Shown here: positions 38,158 to 47,224 of the stretch, in pieces | Layout of the letters: each line of letters opens with the position of its first letter | Numbering within the stretch: position 1 is the first letter of the stretch | From: Byssovorax sp. | GTDB taxonomy: Bacteria > Myxococcota_A > Polyangia > Polyangiales > Polyangiaceae | NCBI GenBank assembly: GCA_025362495.1 | Contig: JANYGI010000114.1 | Span: 103,866-167,865, forward strand | DNA: 64,000 nucleotides | Direction: 5' to 3' | Notes under the pieces: model-generated | Database searches by the model: none | The model's input: only the letters and a program-made list of their open reading frames with translations | What the model was told of the DNA's origin: nothing | Made by a program: the position numbers and the translations under genes

Positions 38158-38936
38158 GACATGGAGATAAGAAGCCGGCGGCGGGGCGCGAGACCGGGAG
38201 CGAGAGCGAGGCCGAGGCCGCGTTCCTCGCCCGCTACGATCTCGCCGCGTTCGAGCGGCCCTCGGTCGCGGTGGACATCGTGGTCCTCGGCTTCGCGCGC
38301 GGCTCGCTCTCGGTCGCCGTGTACCAGCGCGCCGAGCACCCGCACCTCGGGCGCTACGCCCTCCCCGGCGGCTTCGTGCGCCTCGACGAGTCGCTCGACG
38401 CCGCCGCCGCGCGCCTCCTCCACGGCAAGGCGGGGCTCCGCGGCGTGTTCCTCGAGCAGCTCTACACCTTCGGCGCGATCGGGCGCGATCCGCGCGGGCG
38501 GATCATCACCGTCGCGTACTTCGCGCTCGTCGACGCGGCGAGGCTCGCGCGCGCGACCACGGCGCCGGGCGCGCGCGTGGCGACGGTGCGCGTCCCCTGG
38601 CCGGGCGAGACGGGCGGCCCGGTCGAGCTCTTCGATCACCTGGGCAAGGCGCTGCCGACGGCGTTCGATCACGCCGACGTGCTCGGGATGGCGGTGAAGC
38701 GCCTGCGCAGCCGGCTCGACGACGGCCCGGTGGGCTTCCAGCTCTTGCCCGCGGAGTTCACGCTGCGCTCGCTCCAGGACGTGCACGAGGCCGTCCGCGG
38801 CGAGGCCGTGAACAAGGACTCGTTCCGCCGCCGCATGCTCGCCAGCGGCTTCCTGGAGGCCACGGGCGCCCACGAGCGCGACGCCTCGCACCGCCCCGCC
38901 GAGCTCTACCGCTTCGTGAAGCGCGGCGCCGTTTGA
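38154..38936 (+). CDS. NrtR-like transcriptional regulator with degenerate Nudix domain
   Basis: 260 residues from the ATG at 38154, chosen because the predicted transcript start is near 38148; an ATG at 38124 would lie upstream of it. The N-terminal about 150 residues have a Nudix fold, but the box GGFVRLDESL to RLLHGKAGL lacks the REUxEE glutamates, so hydrolysis is unlikely. The C-terminal about 90 residues (LLPAEFTLRSLQDVHEAV, KDSFRRRML) match the winged helix of NrtR-type regulators, which sense ADP-ribose or related compounds and control NAD metabolism. The target here is unknown; it may be itself or the oxygenase gene downstream. Confidence 0.83.
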   Translation: MRHGDKKPAAGRETGSESEAEAAFLARYDLAAFERPSVAVDIVVLGFARGSLSVAVYQRAEHPHLGRYALPGGFVRLDESLDAAAARLLHGKAGLRGVFLEQLYTFGAIGRDPRGRIITVAYFALVDAARLARATTAPGARVATVRVPWPGETGGPVELFDHLGKALPTAFDHADVLGMAVKRLRSRLDDGPVGFQLLPAEFTLRSLQDVHEAVRGEAVNKDSFRRRMLASGFLEATGAHERDASHRPAELYRFVKRGAV

Positions 38937-39049
38937 GGACGTCCAAGGACGATTGACGACGACGGATCACAGCGATGTCCACCGGGGCACGGCGTTGACG
39001 ATCGGGATCGCCTCCGCACTGCCCCGCCCGTTACCCCGGAGGGTGAACC

Positions 39050-39616
39050 ATGAAGATGCACCGGATCGATGTCTCGCAGCCGCTCTCGTTCACGATCGAC
39101 GGCGTGCTCACGCCCGCCGAGTGCCAGGCGCTGATCGCGCGGATCGAGGCCGCGGGGCCGAAGATCGCGCCGGTGAGCTACCCCGCGGGGCCGGTGGTCG
39201 ACCTCGGCATGCGCAACAACACGCGGGTGATGTTCGACGATCCCGCGCTCGCCGCGCTGCTCTACGCGCGCGTTGTCGAGCGGCTGCCGGCGACGATGTC
39301 GGGCGGCGGCGTGGTGGGCGCGAACGAGCGCCTGCGCTGCTACCGGTACGAGGCGGGGCAGTACTTCGCGCCGCACCACGACGGCGCGTTCATTCGCGAC
39401 GCGCAGGAGCGGAGCACGCTCACGTTCATGATCTACCTGAACGAGGGCTTCACCGGCGGCGAGACGGCGCTGCTCGATCTCGGCGAGGTCGTCGTGCCGC
39501 GCACCGGGCGCGCGCTCCTGTTCCAGCACGCGATCCTGCACGAGGGGTGCGCGGTGACGAGCGGCGTGAAGTACGCGGTGCGCTCCGACATCATGTACCG
39601 GCAGCTCGCGGCGTGA
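39050..39616 (+). CDS. 2-oxoglutarate/Fe(II)-dependent dioxygenase (prolyl 4-hydroxylase-like)
   Basis: 188 residues with a strong ribosome site (GGAGGG at 39038-39043). The Fe(II) ligands are visible as the H-x-D motif in APHHDGAF and the distal His in FQHAILHEG, and the 2-oxoglutarate anchor lies in SGVKYAVRSD. The double-stranded beta-helix is complete and the length suits bacterial prolyl 4-hydroxylase-like enzymes. The substrate is unknown. The stop codon touches that of the convergent recJ gene with no gap (TGATCA). Confidence 0.88.
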   Translation: MKMHRIDVSQPLSFTIDGVLTPAECQALIARIEAAGPKIAPVSYPAGPVVDLGMRNNTRVMFDDPALAALLYARVVERLPATMSGGGVVGANERLRCYRYEAGQYFAPHHDGAFIRDAQERSTLTFMIYLNEGFTGGETALLDLGEVVVPRTGRALLFQHAILHEGCAVTSGVKYAVRSDIMYRQLAA

Positions 39617-41434
39617 TCAGGCCGCGGCGATGCGCTCGATCTTGAGCTCGACCGCGTCGCCGCCGCGCCAGGCGTCGCGGCGGAGGCGGCCGAGGACGTC
39701 GACGTGCGACGACTTGGCGAGGGCGTCGGCGAGGTGGCCGAGCTCGAAGGCGAAGCCGCCCATCGTGGCGCGGCGGCCGAACATGATCTCGACCTTGAGG
39801 TGCGACTTCAGGTTGCGCGCGGAGAGGAGGCGCGCGCGGAGCACGAGCAGGAGCGGCGCGCGGTTGCCCTCGCCGCAGGGCTCGAGGCGCGCGAGATCGT
39901 CGGCCGCGGCGCAGAGATCGTCGCGATCGTCGAGGCGGATGTCGGCGAGGAGCTCGTCGGCGTCGACGGCGGGGCGGCCGGCGCCGCGCTCGGCGAAGAC
40001 CTGGCACCAGGCGTCGCGGAGCGTGTCGACGCGATCGGCGCGGACCTCGACGCCGGCCGCGGCCTGGTGGCCGCCGAAGCCCACGAGCTCGCCCTTGCAG
40101 ACCGTGAGCGCGTCGTGGAGCCGCGAGCCCGCGGGGCCGCGCACCGAGCCGCGGCCGCTGACGCCCTCGATCGAAGCGATGATCGTCGGGCGCTTGAAGC
40201 GCGAGGCGATGCGCCCCGCGACGATGCCGACGACGCCGGGGTGCCAGCCCTCGCGCGCGAGGACGATCCCCGGGGCGTCGGCGTAGCCGCAGCGCTCGAT
40301 TTCCTCGAAGGCCTCGGTGAGGATCAAGTCCTGAATCGCGCGGCGTTTCAGGCTGATTTGCTCCATCGTCGCGGCGAGGCCGGTGGCCTTGACCGGGTTC
40401 TTCTCGAGGAGCAGATCGAGCGAGAGATCGGGATCGCCGAGGCGGCCGGTGGCGTTGAGGCGCGGCGCGATGCGGAAGGCGATGTCCTCGGCCGTGGCGC
40501 CCTTCGGGAGATCGATCTTGGCGTTGTAGGCGAGGGCGCGGAGGCCGGGGCGCGTGCCGTTGGCGAGGATCTGGAGGCCGGCCTTCACGAGGACGCGGTT
40601 GTCGCCGGTGAGGGGCGCGACGTCGGCCACGGTGCCGATGGCGACGAGATCGAGGAAGGGGCGCAGATCGAGGTTTTGGCCGAGGATCCGCCGCACCGCT
40701 GCCCCGAGCGAGAGCGCGAGGCCGCACGAGGCGAGGCCCTTGTACGGGAAGCCGCACTCGGGCCGGTGCGGGTTCAGGAACGCGACGACGGGCAGCGGCT
40801 CGGGCGGGACGAGGTGGTGATCGATCACCACGACGTCGAGCCCGCGTGCGCGCGCTACGGCGAGGCGCTCGTGATCGCTGGAGCCGCAGTCGCACGTGAC
40901 GAGCAGCGTGGCGCCGGTCGCGAAGACGCGCCCGAGGGCCTTGTGCGAGAGCCCGTAGCTGCCCTCGAGACGCGTCGCGAGGAGCGGCGTGACGGTGCCC
41001 CCGAGCGCCTGCAGGATCGACGTGAGGATCGCGGCCGAGGTGATCCCATCGCAGTCGTAGTCGCCGAAGACGCAGATCTTCTCGCCGGCGCGGACGGCGC
41101 GCGCGATGCGCTCGGCCGAGGCGTCGCGATCGATCATCGCCTCGGGCGGCGTGAGGTGCGCGAGCTTCGGATCGAGGAAGCGACGCGTGGCCTCGCCCGC
41201 GGCCCAGCCGCCGCGATGAAGCGCGTCGGCCGCGCTGATGGCGATCCCGAGCTCGCGCGAGAGATCGACCGCGGCCGCCGACGCCTCGCCGGGATCGCGA
41301 AAGCTACCCGCGCTGACGGCGCGCGGAGGGACGTTGGGAACGATCTCCACGTCGAGCTCGGGCCCGACCATGAGCGCTCCCGAGACGCGCGACGCGGCCC
41401 CCTGCCCTTCGCCCGATCGCGCGTCTTCCAGCAT
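39617..41434 (-). CDS. recJ: Single-stranded-DNA exonuclease RecJ
   Basis: 605 residues from the ATG at 41434 (an ATG at 41371 is also possible). DHH-family motifs are present: FGDYDCDGITSAA, TCDCGSSDHE, VVVIDHHL and the DHHA1 segments REGWHPGVVGIVAGR, RGSVRG and GFGGHQAAAG. RecJ degrades 5'-ended single strands in recombination and mismatch repair and needs Mn/Mg. It follows secF on the same strand with a gap of 91 bases, so it is probably in the sec operon. Confidence 0.94.
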   Translation of the reverse strand: MLEDARSGEGQGAASRVSGALMVGPELDVEIVPNVPPRAVSAGSFRDPGEASAAAVDLSRELGIAISAADALHRGGWAAGEATRRFLDPKLAHLTPPEAMIDRDASAERIARAVRAGEKICVFGDYDCDGITSAAILTSILQALGGTVTPLLATRLEGSYGLSHKALGRVFATGATLLVTCDCGSSDHERLAVARARGLDVVVIDHHLVPPEPLPVVAFLNPHRPECGFPYKGLASCGLALSLGAAVRRILGQNLDLRPFLDLVAIGTVADVAPLTGDNRVLVKAGLQILANGTRPGLRALAYNAKIDLPKGATAEDIAFRIAPRLNATGRLGDPDLSLDLLLEKNPVKATGLAATMEQISLKRRAIQDLILTEAFEEIERCGYADAPGIVLAREGWHPGVVGIVAGRIASRFKRPTIIASIEGVSGRGSVRGPAGSRLHDALTVCKGELVGFGGHQAAAGVEVRADRVDTLRDAWCQVFAERGAGRPAVDADELLADIRLDDRDDLCAAADDLARLEPCGEGNRAPLLLVLRARLLSARNLKSHLKVEIMFGRRATMGGFAFELGHLADALAKSSHVDVLGRLRRDAWRGGDAVELKIERIAAA

Positions 41435-41525
41435 CCAGGGCCTGGGTTATTCGAGAACCCGGGCCGCGTCCACGCCGATCACCGGGCCAGTGGTTCACCC
41501 CACCAGCCCGGGAGCTCCGGCCATG

Positions 41526-42779
41526 TCAGACGACCGTCTCGGCGCGCTTCGTCATGCGCGTGCGCGTGAGGGCCTTCTTCTGGTCCGCAGAGGCGCCGAA
41601 GAAGCGGCGATCGATCCACTCGGTCAGCGGCGCGGCGACGTAGATCGAGGAGTACGTGCCGACGATGATGCCGATGAGCAGCGCGAAGGCGAAGTCCTTG
41701 ATCACGCCGGTGCCCCACACGAGGAACATCACCATGGAGAGCGCGGTGACGCCGGAGGTGATGATCGTGCGGCCGAGCATCTCGGAGATCGAGAGGTTGA
41801 TCACGTGCGAGAAGCTCATCGCGCGGTGCTTGCCGAGGTTCTCGCGGATACGGTCGTAGACGACGACGGTGTCGGAGATCGAGTAGCCGACGATGGTCAG
41901 CATCGCGGCGACGGTGGAGATGGTGATCTCCTTGCGCGCGAGGACCATCGCGCCGAGGGCGATGCCGACGTCGTGGATGAGGGCGACGATGCCGCCCGGA
42001 GCGAAGCGGAGATCGAAGCGGAAGGCGATGTACGCCATGATGAAGAAGCAGGCGATGCCCACGCTCCAGAGCGCGGCGTTGCGGAGCTGGGCGCCGGCCT
42101 TCGGGCCGACCCACTCGACGCGCAGCGGGGTCGCCGGGACCTTGTCGGCGCCGAGCTTGTTGCGGAGGCCGTCGAGGAGCTGATCACCCTTAGATTTGAG
42201 GGCGATCTCTACCTTGTGGTCGCGCTCGCTCACCACCTGCGGGTTCTTCCCCTCGTCGCGGAGATCGACGCCGGAGACGCCGACGAGCTGCTTGCGGATG
42301 CCGGCGAGATCCGGCTCCGTCTCGTAGCGCGCCGTGATCTTGTCGCCGCCGGGGCTGAACTTGACGTCGCTGGCCTGGAGGGCGGCCGGGCACTGCGCCG
42401 TCGGCGTGGGCGCCGAGCCCTCGGGGACGAGGCACATCTTGGCGCGAATGGCGGCCTTCTGGTCCTCGGTCAGCACGGTGACCTGCTGCACGCGGATCAG
42501 GAAGTGGTTTGGGTGCGAGGCGTCGGTCACCGTGACCACGTCGGGATCCGCGAAGCCGATCGACTCCACCGCGTTGCGCACGGTGCCGCCGTTCATCGAG
42601 CCCTCGGGGCCGAGGAACGAGACCTCGACCTCGGTGCCGCCCTTGAAGTCCGTCCCGAGCTTGGGGCCAGGATAGAAGAACGCGATGATCGACAGCAGCA
42701 GCAGCGTCCCGCTGAGCCCGATGAAGTACCAGCGCTTCCCCATGAAGTCGAACTGGCGGCCGTGCTTGATGAATTCCAT
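41526..42779 (-). CDS. secF: Protein translocase subunit SecF
   Basis: 417 residues from the ATG at 42779 (MEFIKHGRQFDFM), the usual SecF start; a GTG at 42827 would add 16 residues. The first membrane helix is followed by LGTDFKGGTEVEV, a periplasmic domain, and a five-helix RND-type core with GYSISDTVVVYDRIREN, the SecF signature. SecF acts with SecD and YajC, using the proton gradient to help exported proteins leave the SecYEG channel. It follows secD. Confidence 0.95.
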   Translation of the reverse strand: MEFIKHGRQFDFMGKRWYFIGLSGTLLLLSIIAFFYPGPKLGTDFKGGTEVEVSFLGPEGSMNGGTVRNAVESIGFADPDVVTVTDASHPNHFLIRVQQVTVLTEDQKAAIRAKMCLVPEGSAPTPTAQCPAALQASDVKFSPGGDKITARYETEPDLAGIRKQLVGVSGVDLRDEGKNPQVVSERDHKVEIALKSKGDQLLDGLRNKLGADKVPATPLRVEWVGPKAGAQLRNAALWSVGIACFFIMAYIAFRFDLRFAPGGIVALIHDVGIALGAMVLARKEITISTVAAMLTIVGYSISDTVVVYDRIRENLGKHRAMSFSHVINLSISEMLGRTIITSGVTALSMVMFLVWGTGVIKDFAFALLIGIIVGTYSSIYVAAPLTEWIDRRFFGASADQKKALTRTRMTKRAETVV

Positions 42780-42872
42780 GTGCGGAGCCTTGTGCTTCTT
42801 GAATGCCTCGAGGTGCGCGACCTGCACGCGCCTGCCGGGGCCCTCACCCCGGCGGACGCGCGACCCAGCTGC

Positions 42873-45062
42873 TCAGCCGAGGTAGAGCTTCTTGACCTTA
42901 CGGTGGCGGACGGCCCAGTCGAACATCAGGCGGGTGCAGACGACGCCGGTGAAGAGGCTGACGGCGATGCCGATGACCAGCGTCACGGCGAAGCCCTTGA
43001 TCGGCCCGGTGCCGAACTGCATCAGGATCAGGCCGGAGATGAACGTGGTCACGTGCCCGTCGATGATGGCGCTGAAGGCCTTGTCGTAGCCGACCTCGAC
43101 CGCGGAGCGCGGGCTCTTGCCGAGGCGGAGCTCTTCCCGGATGCGCTCGTTGATCAGCACGTTGGCGTCGACGGCGATGCCGACCGTGAGCGTCAGCGCC
43201 GCGATCCCGGGGAGCGTCATTGACGCGCCGAACATCGCGAGGATGGCGATCTGGAGGACCATGTTGAAGAGCACGGCGACGTCGGCGATGAGGCCCGCAC
43301 GGCTGTAGTAGACGACCATGAAGCCGAGCACGAGCGCGAGGCCCGCGAGGCCGCCCTTGCCGGCCTGGGCGATGGAGTCGGCGCCGAGCGACGGCCCGAT
43401 GCGCTGCTCGTTCGACGGCGAGATCGGGGCCGGCAACGCGCCCGACCGCAGCACGAGCTCGAGCTTCTTCGCATTGGTGAGCTGCTGCTCCGGCCCGCCG
43501 GAGCCCATGGAGATCTGGGCGCGGCCGCCGGCGATCTTCGCCTGGATCACCGGCGCGCTCTCGATCTTGTTGTCGAGGATGATCGCGAACCGGCGCTTGA
43601 TGTTCTTGCCGGTGATCTCCTCGAAGCGGTCGCCGCCGAGGGGCGTGAACTCCATCGACACGTGCCAGCCGCCGAGGCCGCCGCGATCGGCCGGCTCGGG
43701 CTCGGCGCGCGCCTCGCGCACCATGTCACCGGTGATCTCGGCCTTGTTGAAGAGGTAGTAGGTGCGCCAGCCGCGCTCCTCGAAGGTGTCCTTCTCCTCG
43801 TCGTACTCCTCGAACTTCGAGAAGCCGACCTCGTGATCGGGATCGACCTGGAGCGTGCCGACCCACTCCTTCAAGCGCTTGAGCGCGTCGCGCATGTCCT
43901 CGTGCTCGCCGCGGATGATGCGCGCGTAGTGGCTCGGCTTGGTCTTGCCGGCGCCCACGGGGGCGTTCTCGATCGAGAACGAGAGGCCCGTCGGGAGATC
44001 CTCGGTCTTGGCGCGCGAGTACTGATCGAAGAAGTCGACGTCGTCGTCGAGCATCTTGAACTCGAGGCGCGCCGTCTGGCTGATGATGTCGCGGATCTCG
44101 GCGAATGACTTCTCGTCGTCGCCGGGGATCTCGATGATGATGTCCTCGTCGCGCGACGTCAGGTTGGTCTCCTTGAGACCGAGGCCGTCGATGCGGCGCT
44201 TGACGGTCTCCTTGGCCTGCGTGACCGCGTTGTTGCGGATCTGCGACTCGACGTCGCCCTTGACGCGGAAGGTGACCTTTTTGCGGTCGGCCGAGCGCTG
44301 GATCTGGAGCTCGCTGAGGAACTTCTTGAGGAAGTCTTCGTTGATCTTCGCCTCGTCCGCGGAGTCGTTGAAGGTCAGCGTGATCGTGCCGGCGTGCTCG
44401 CGGCTCTTCTCGATCCGCACCTTCGTGGGGAGCTTGCCGAGCTCTTCCACCGTCGGCGGCTTGTCCCCGGTGTGGAAGCCGAGCGCGGTGGTGAGCGCCA
44501 GGCGGAGCTCGTCGTAGTAGCGATCGCGCTTGTCCTTGATCGCCTCGTCGACGTCGACCGTGTAGACGAGCCGGAGGCCGCCCTTGAGGTCGAGGCCGCG
44601 CACGAGCCGGAACGGGATGTTCGAGAGCAGGTAGCGGCTGAGCTGATCGGCCGCGCCGACGCGCTGCCCGCCGATCGTGTCGAGCGTGCCGCGGCGGGCG
44701 CGGGTCTCGACGTCGCTGCGCTCGTCGGAGGGGAGGCCCGAGTCGTCGAGCTTGCCGTGACGCTCGTCGTGGAAGGTCGGGTAGATGCAGAGCGCCGCGC
44801 CGAGCGCGAGGAACAGCACCATTCCCGCCTTCACGCGCCAGGCCGTGTCGATGAAGCTGGAGGCGCTCACCAGCGCCCACGGCACCATCAACCCGAACAC
44901 CGCGAGCGCCCAGAAGACGTCGTAGTGCGCAGCGACCGCCGCTGATCCGGCGCTGATCGTGGCCCACGCGAAGCTGCCCCGCTTGGGGCGCCGCAGCAGG
45001 GCCGCGATCAAACAGAGACCGGCGATGCCGGCGAATCCGAACTGGAAGAAGTTGTGGATCAC
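42873..45062 (-). CDS. secD: Protein translocase subunit SecD with N-terminal membrane extension
   Basis: 729 residues with a GTG start. The canonical first SecD helix (MVLFLALGAALCIYP) begins only at about residue 80; the first about 75 residues add three hydrophobic segments not found in standard SecD. Then come LDLKGGLRLVYTVD (SecD signature), a large periplasmic region and the RND core with TLTVGIAVDANVLINERIREEL. The length exceeds typical SecD (about 530-620). Together with SecF and YajC it promotes secretion. A 246-base spacer separates it from yajC. Confidence 0.95.
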   Translation of the reverse strand: MIHNFFQFGFAGIAGLCLIAALLRRPKRGSFAWATISAGSAAVAAHYDVFWALAVFGLMVPWALVSASSFIDTAWRVKAGMVLFLALGAALCIYPTFHDERHGKLDDSGLPSDERSDVETRARRGTLDTIGGQRVGAADQLSRYLLSNIPFRLVRGLDLKGGLRLVYTVDVDEAIKDKRDRYYDELRLALTTALGFHTGDKPPTVEELGKLPTKVRIEKSREHAGTITLTFNDSADEAKINEDFLKKFLSELQIQRSADRKKVTFRVKGDVESQIRNNAVTQAKETVKRRIDGLGLKETNLTSRDEDIIIEIPGDDEKSFAEIRDIISQTARLEFKMLDDDVDFFDQYSRAKTEDLPTGLSFSIENAPVGAGKTKPSHYARIIRGEHEDMRDALKRLKEWVGTLQVDPDHEVGFSKFEEYDEEKDTFEERGWRTYYLFNKAEITGDMVREARAEPEPADRGGLGGWHVSMEFTPLGGDRFEEITGKNIKRRFAIILDNKIESAPVIQAKIAGGRAQISMGSGGPEQQLTNAKKLELVLRSGALPAPISPSNEQRIGPSLGADSIAQAGKGGLAGLALVLGFMVVYYSRAGLIADVAVLFNMVLQIAILAMFGASMTLPGIAALTLTVGIAVDANVLINERIREELRLGKSPRSAVEVGYDKAFSAIIDGHVTTFISGLILMQFGTGPIKGFAVTLVIGIAVSLFTGVVCTRLMFDWAVRHRKVKKLYLG

Positions 45063-45308
45063 GTTCGTACCGAAACCCGGAGCCGGTGGCGTCTGTTTCC
45101 GTTCCGGCGGGGGACGTTCGCGCCGGGGTTCGGGGCTGCGTCGCGGCCCCGGAGGTCGAGGCCGAGGTCGGCCCCGGCTTGGTCGAGGCTGTCGTTCGCC
45201 CCGGCCTGGTCGGGGTCGCCGTCGACCCCACGCTGCTCGGGATCGCCGTCGATCCCGGTCTCGTTCAAGGCTCTTTCAGCCCTGGAATGAAGCGTTTTCG
45301 AAGAAGGG
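45063..45308. other. Spacer between yajC and secD with GGTCGG-rich tandem sequence
   Basis: The spacer contains repeats of the GGTCGAGG/GGTCGGGG type with GTCGCCGTCGAC. A minus-strand frame (45059-45268) translates to an acidic repeat-like peptide but has a TTG start and overlaps secD, so I do not call it. Confidence 0.4.
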
Positions 45309-45749
45309 CTAGGCCTTCTTCTCCAGCGTCTTCGCGTCCTTGCTGTCTTTCGAGTCCTTGGAGTCGGCCTTGGGGTCGACCTTCGTATCGCCGGCGTCGA
45401 TGCCCTGGATCGCCGTCTTCAGGAGCCGAATGTTGACCCCCGGCGCGATCTCGAGGCGCACGGTACGCTCGTTCATCTCGATGATCTTGCCGATCATCCC
45501 GGACTGCGTGACGACCGTGTCGCCCGTCTTCAGGTTCTGCTCGATCGCCTTCTGCTTCTTGGACTGGTTCCGCATCGTGAAAACGATGAGGAGCACCGGC
45601 ATCAGCATGAACAGGATCGTCGTCATCCCGCTCATGGGCGGGGCGCCACCGGACGGAGCGTCAGGGGGCGGGCCTTGAACAGGCTGACCGGGCGCGGGCG
45701 CCGGGCCTTGCTGGCCGGAGGCGGGGAGCTGGGAGAAGAAGGTGCTCAT
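45309..45749 (-). CDS. yajC: Preprotein translocase accessory subunit YajC
   Basis: 146 residues. A Pro/Gly-rich N-terminal stretch (about 1-40) precedes one membrane helix (TILFMLMPVLLIVFTM), then RNQSKKQKAIEQNLKTGDTVVTQSGMIGKI, the YajC core, and a Lys/Asp/Ser tail. The start ATG is preceded by GGAGGG (45755-45760). YajC is normally about 110 residues, so the proline arm and charged tail are extensions. It is followed by secD and secF. Confidence 0.9.
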   Translation of the reverse strand: MSTFFSQLPASGQQGPAPAPGQPVQGPPPDAPSGGAPPMSGMTTILFMLMPVLLIVFTMRNQSKKQKAIEQNLKTGDTVVTQSGMIGKIIEMNERTVRLEIAPGVNIRLLKTAIQGIDAGDTKVDPKADSKDSKDSKDAKTLEKKA

Positions 45750-45882
45750 TTAAACCCTCCAGGGGCGGCCGCTCCATTAGCCATGTTCGCGGAGCCATGC
45801 AAGGAAGGCCCACCGGAGCCCGGCAAAAAGTTTGCCTGAGGCGGCCAGAGCGCGGCGGCCCCGCGCAGCACGAGTCCTCGCT

Positions 45883-46983
45883 TCAAGGCGCGTCGCTCCC
45901 GAAGACGAGGACTCTTCGGGCGCGGTCGCCGTTGCGCAGCTCGTCGAGGATCGAGCGCACGTCGCGCTCGCCCACGCCGCCGTCGAGCGTGGCAAAGACC
46001 GCCGACACAATCGGCGGAATGCGCCCCACACCGGGGAAACCTGCGGCCCACGTCAGCGCGTCGGCGAACGCCGCCTTCAAGCTCGTCGCTAGCGGGCCCG
46101 ACGGCGCGAGGGCCACGTCGAGCGGCTCGATCACGGCGATCGCGCGGGCGCGGGCGGCGACCTTCACGGCCTCGGCGCCGAAGAAAGGCCGCAGCGATCG
46201 CACGCCGACGGCCCCGACGCGGCGGCCCTCGGCGCGGAGCTGATCGGCGACGGCGCAGGCCACCACGAACGCGGCGCCGAACGCGACGATGATCTCTTCG
46301 GCGTCGACCGTGGCGTGGCGCTCGACGGCGTGGAGCGGACGGCCGGTGAGATCGCCGAGCTGGCGCAGCGCGCTCGCCAGCGCGAAGGGGGCGCGCGTCG
46401 CGTAGCTGCGCTCGGCGCGCTTGGCGGAGAGGTGCTCCTCGGGCGCGCTCGGGGCGCCGGAACGAGGCGCTTCGACCCTTGTTTCCCCGAGGAACTGCGC
46501 GATCAGCGATCGCTCCGGCGGCTTGACGCCGGAGGCCCCGCAGAGCCCTTCGGACGCCAGGATCCACGGCGTCTCGCTGTCTTCTGCGGCGCGGCGAGCG
46601 GCCAGCGCGAGATCGACCGCGCTCTCGGCGCTCCACGCCGCGAGGACTCCCGCGCCGAGATCCAGCGCGGGCGCGAGCTCGTCGCGGCCGAGCGTCGCGC
46701 CTGCGCCGACCCGATCGATCACGTGGATGACGAACGGCGCCCGCGCGCGCGCCGCCGCGTGGATCGCGCCGAGCGCGCCGAACAGCTCGTCCGATTCGAG
46801 CACCACCGCGGCCCGCTGCCCCGCGAGCGCCGACACCGTCGCCGCGCCGACCGCGCCCGCCGGCGTCATCCCGTCGATGGCCTGGACGACGACGTCGCTC
46901 GTCAGCTTCTCGACCTCGAGGAGCAGCGCCAGCAGCGCCCCCGCCTGGTCCGTCCCTTTCGCCCGTCGCTCGGTGGTCGCCAT
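45883..46983 (-). CDS. PFOR-like protein with domains I and II only
   Basis: 366 residues from the ATG at 46983 (the frame is open to 47049). The N-terminal half resembles domain I of pyruvate:ferredoxin oxidoreductase (a thiamine pyrimidine-domain fold), and the C-terminal half resembles domain II, with VGVRSLRPFFGAEA, IAVIEPLD, and SAVFATLDGGVGERDVRSILDEL. It has no [4Fe-4S] cysteines and no separate thiamine-pyrophosphate-binding partner is adjacent, so it is either one subunit of a split oxidoreductase or a degenerate paralogue. It lies upstream of yajC on the same strand. The family call is moderate, by pattern only. Confidence 0.55.
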   Translation of the reverse strand: MATTERRAKGTDQAGALLALLLEVEKLTSDVVVQAIDGMTPAGAVGAATVSALAGQRAAVVLESDELFGALGAIHAAARARAPFVIHVIDRVGAGATLGRDELAPALDLGAGVLAAWSAESAVDLALAARRAAEDSETPWILASEGLCGASGVKPPERSLIAQFLGETRVEAPRSGAPSAPEEHLSAKRAERSYATRAPFALASALRQLGDLTGRPLHAVERHATVDAEEIIVAFGAAFVVACAVADQLRAEGRRVGAVGVRSLRPFFGAEAVKVAARARAIAVIEPLDVALAPSGPLATSLKAAFADALTWAAGFPGVGRIPPIVSAVFATLDGGVGERDVRSILDELRNGDRARRVLVFGSDAP

Positions 46984-47136
46984 TTCAGGCTGAGTCACCC
47001 GTACGAGCCGGGGGGTCAAGCCCCGGAGCCCGACAGCGAAATGGGGCAACCTTGAAATCGGGGATTGACATCTCGAGGTCGCCTTGATACCAGAGCCCCT
47101 CTGAAAACGAGTCCGCCCACCGCGGCGCTCGGAAGC

Positions 47137-47208
<72 letters not shown>

Positions 47209-47224
47209 TAATCCTTTCACATAG

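Noticed and set aside
45059..45268. Small acidic repeat-like minus-strand frame between yajC and secD
   Set aside because: TTG start without a ribosome site, overlaps secD, and its repeats follow from the GGTCGG-rich DNA.
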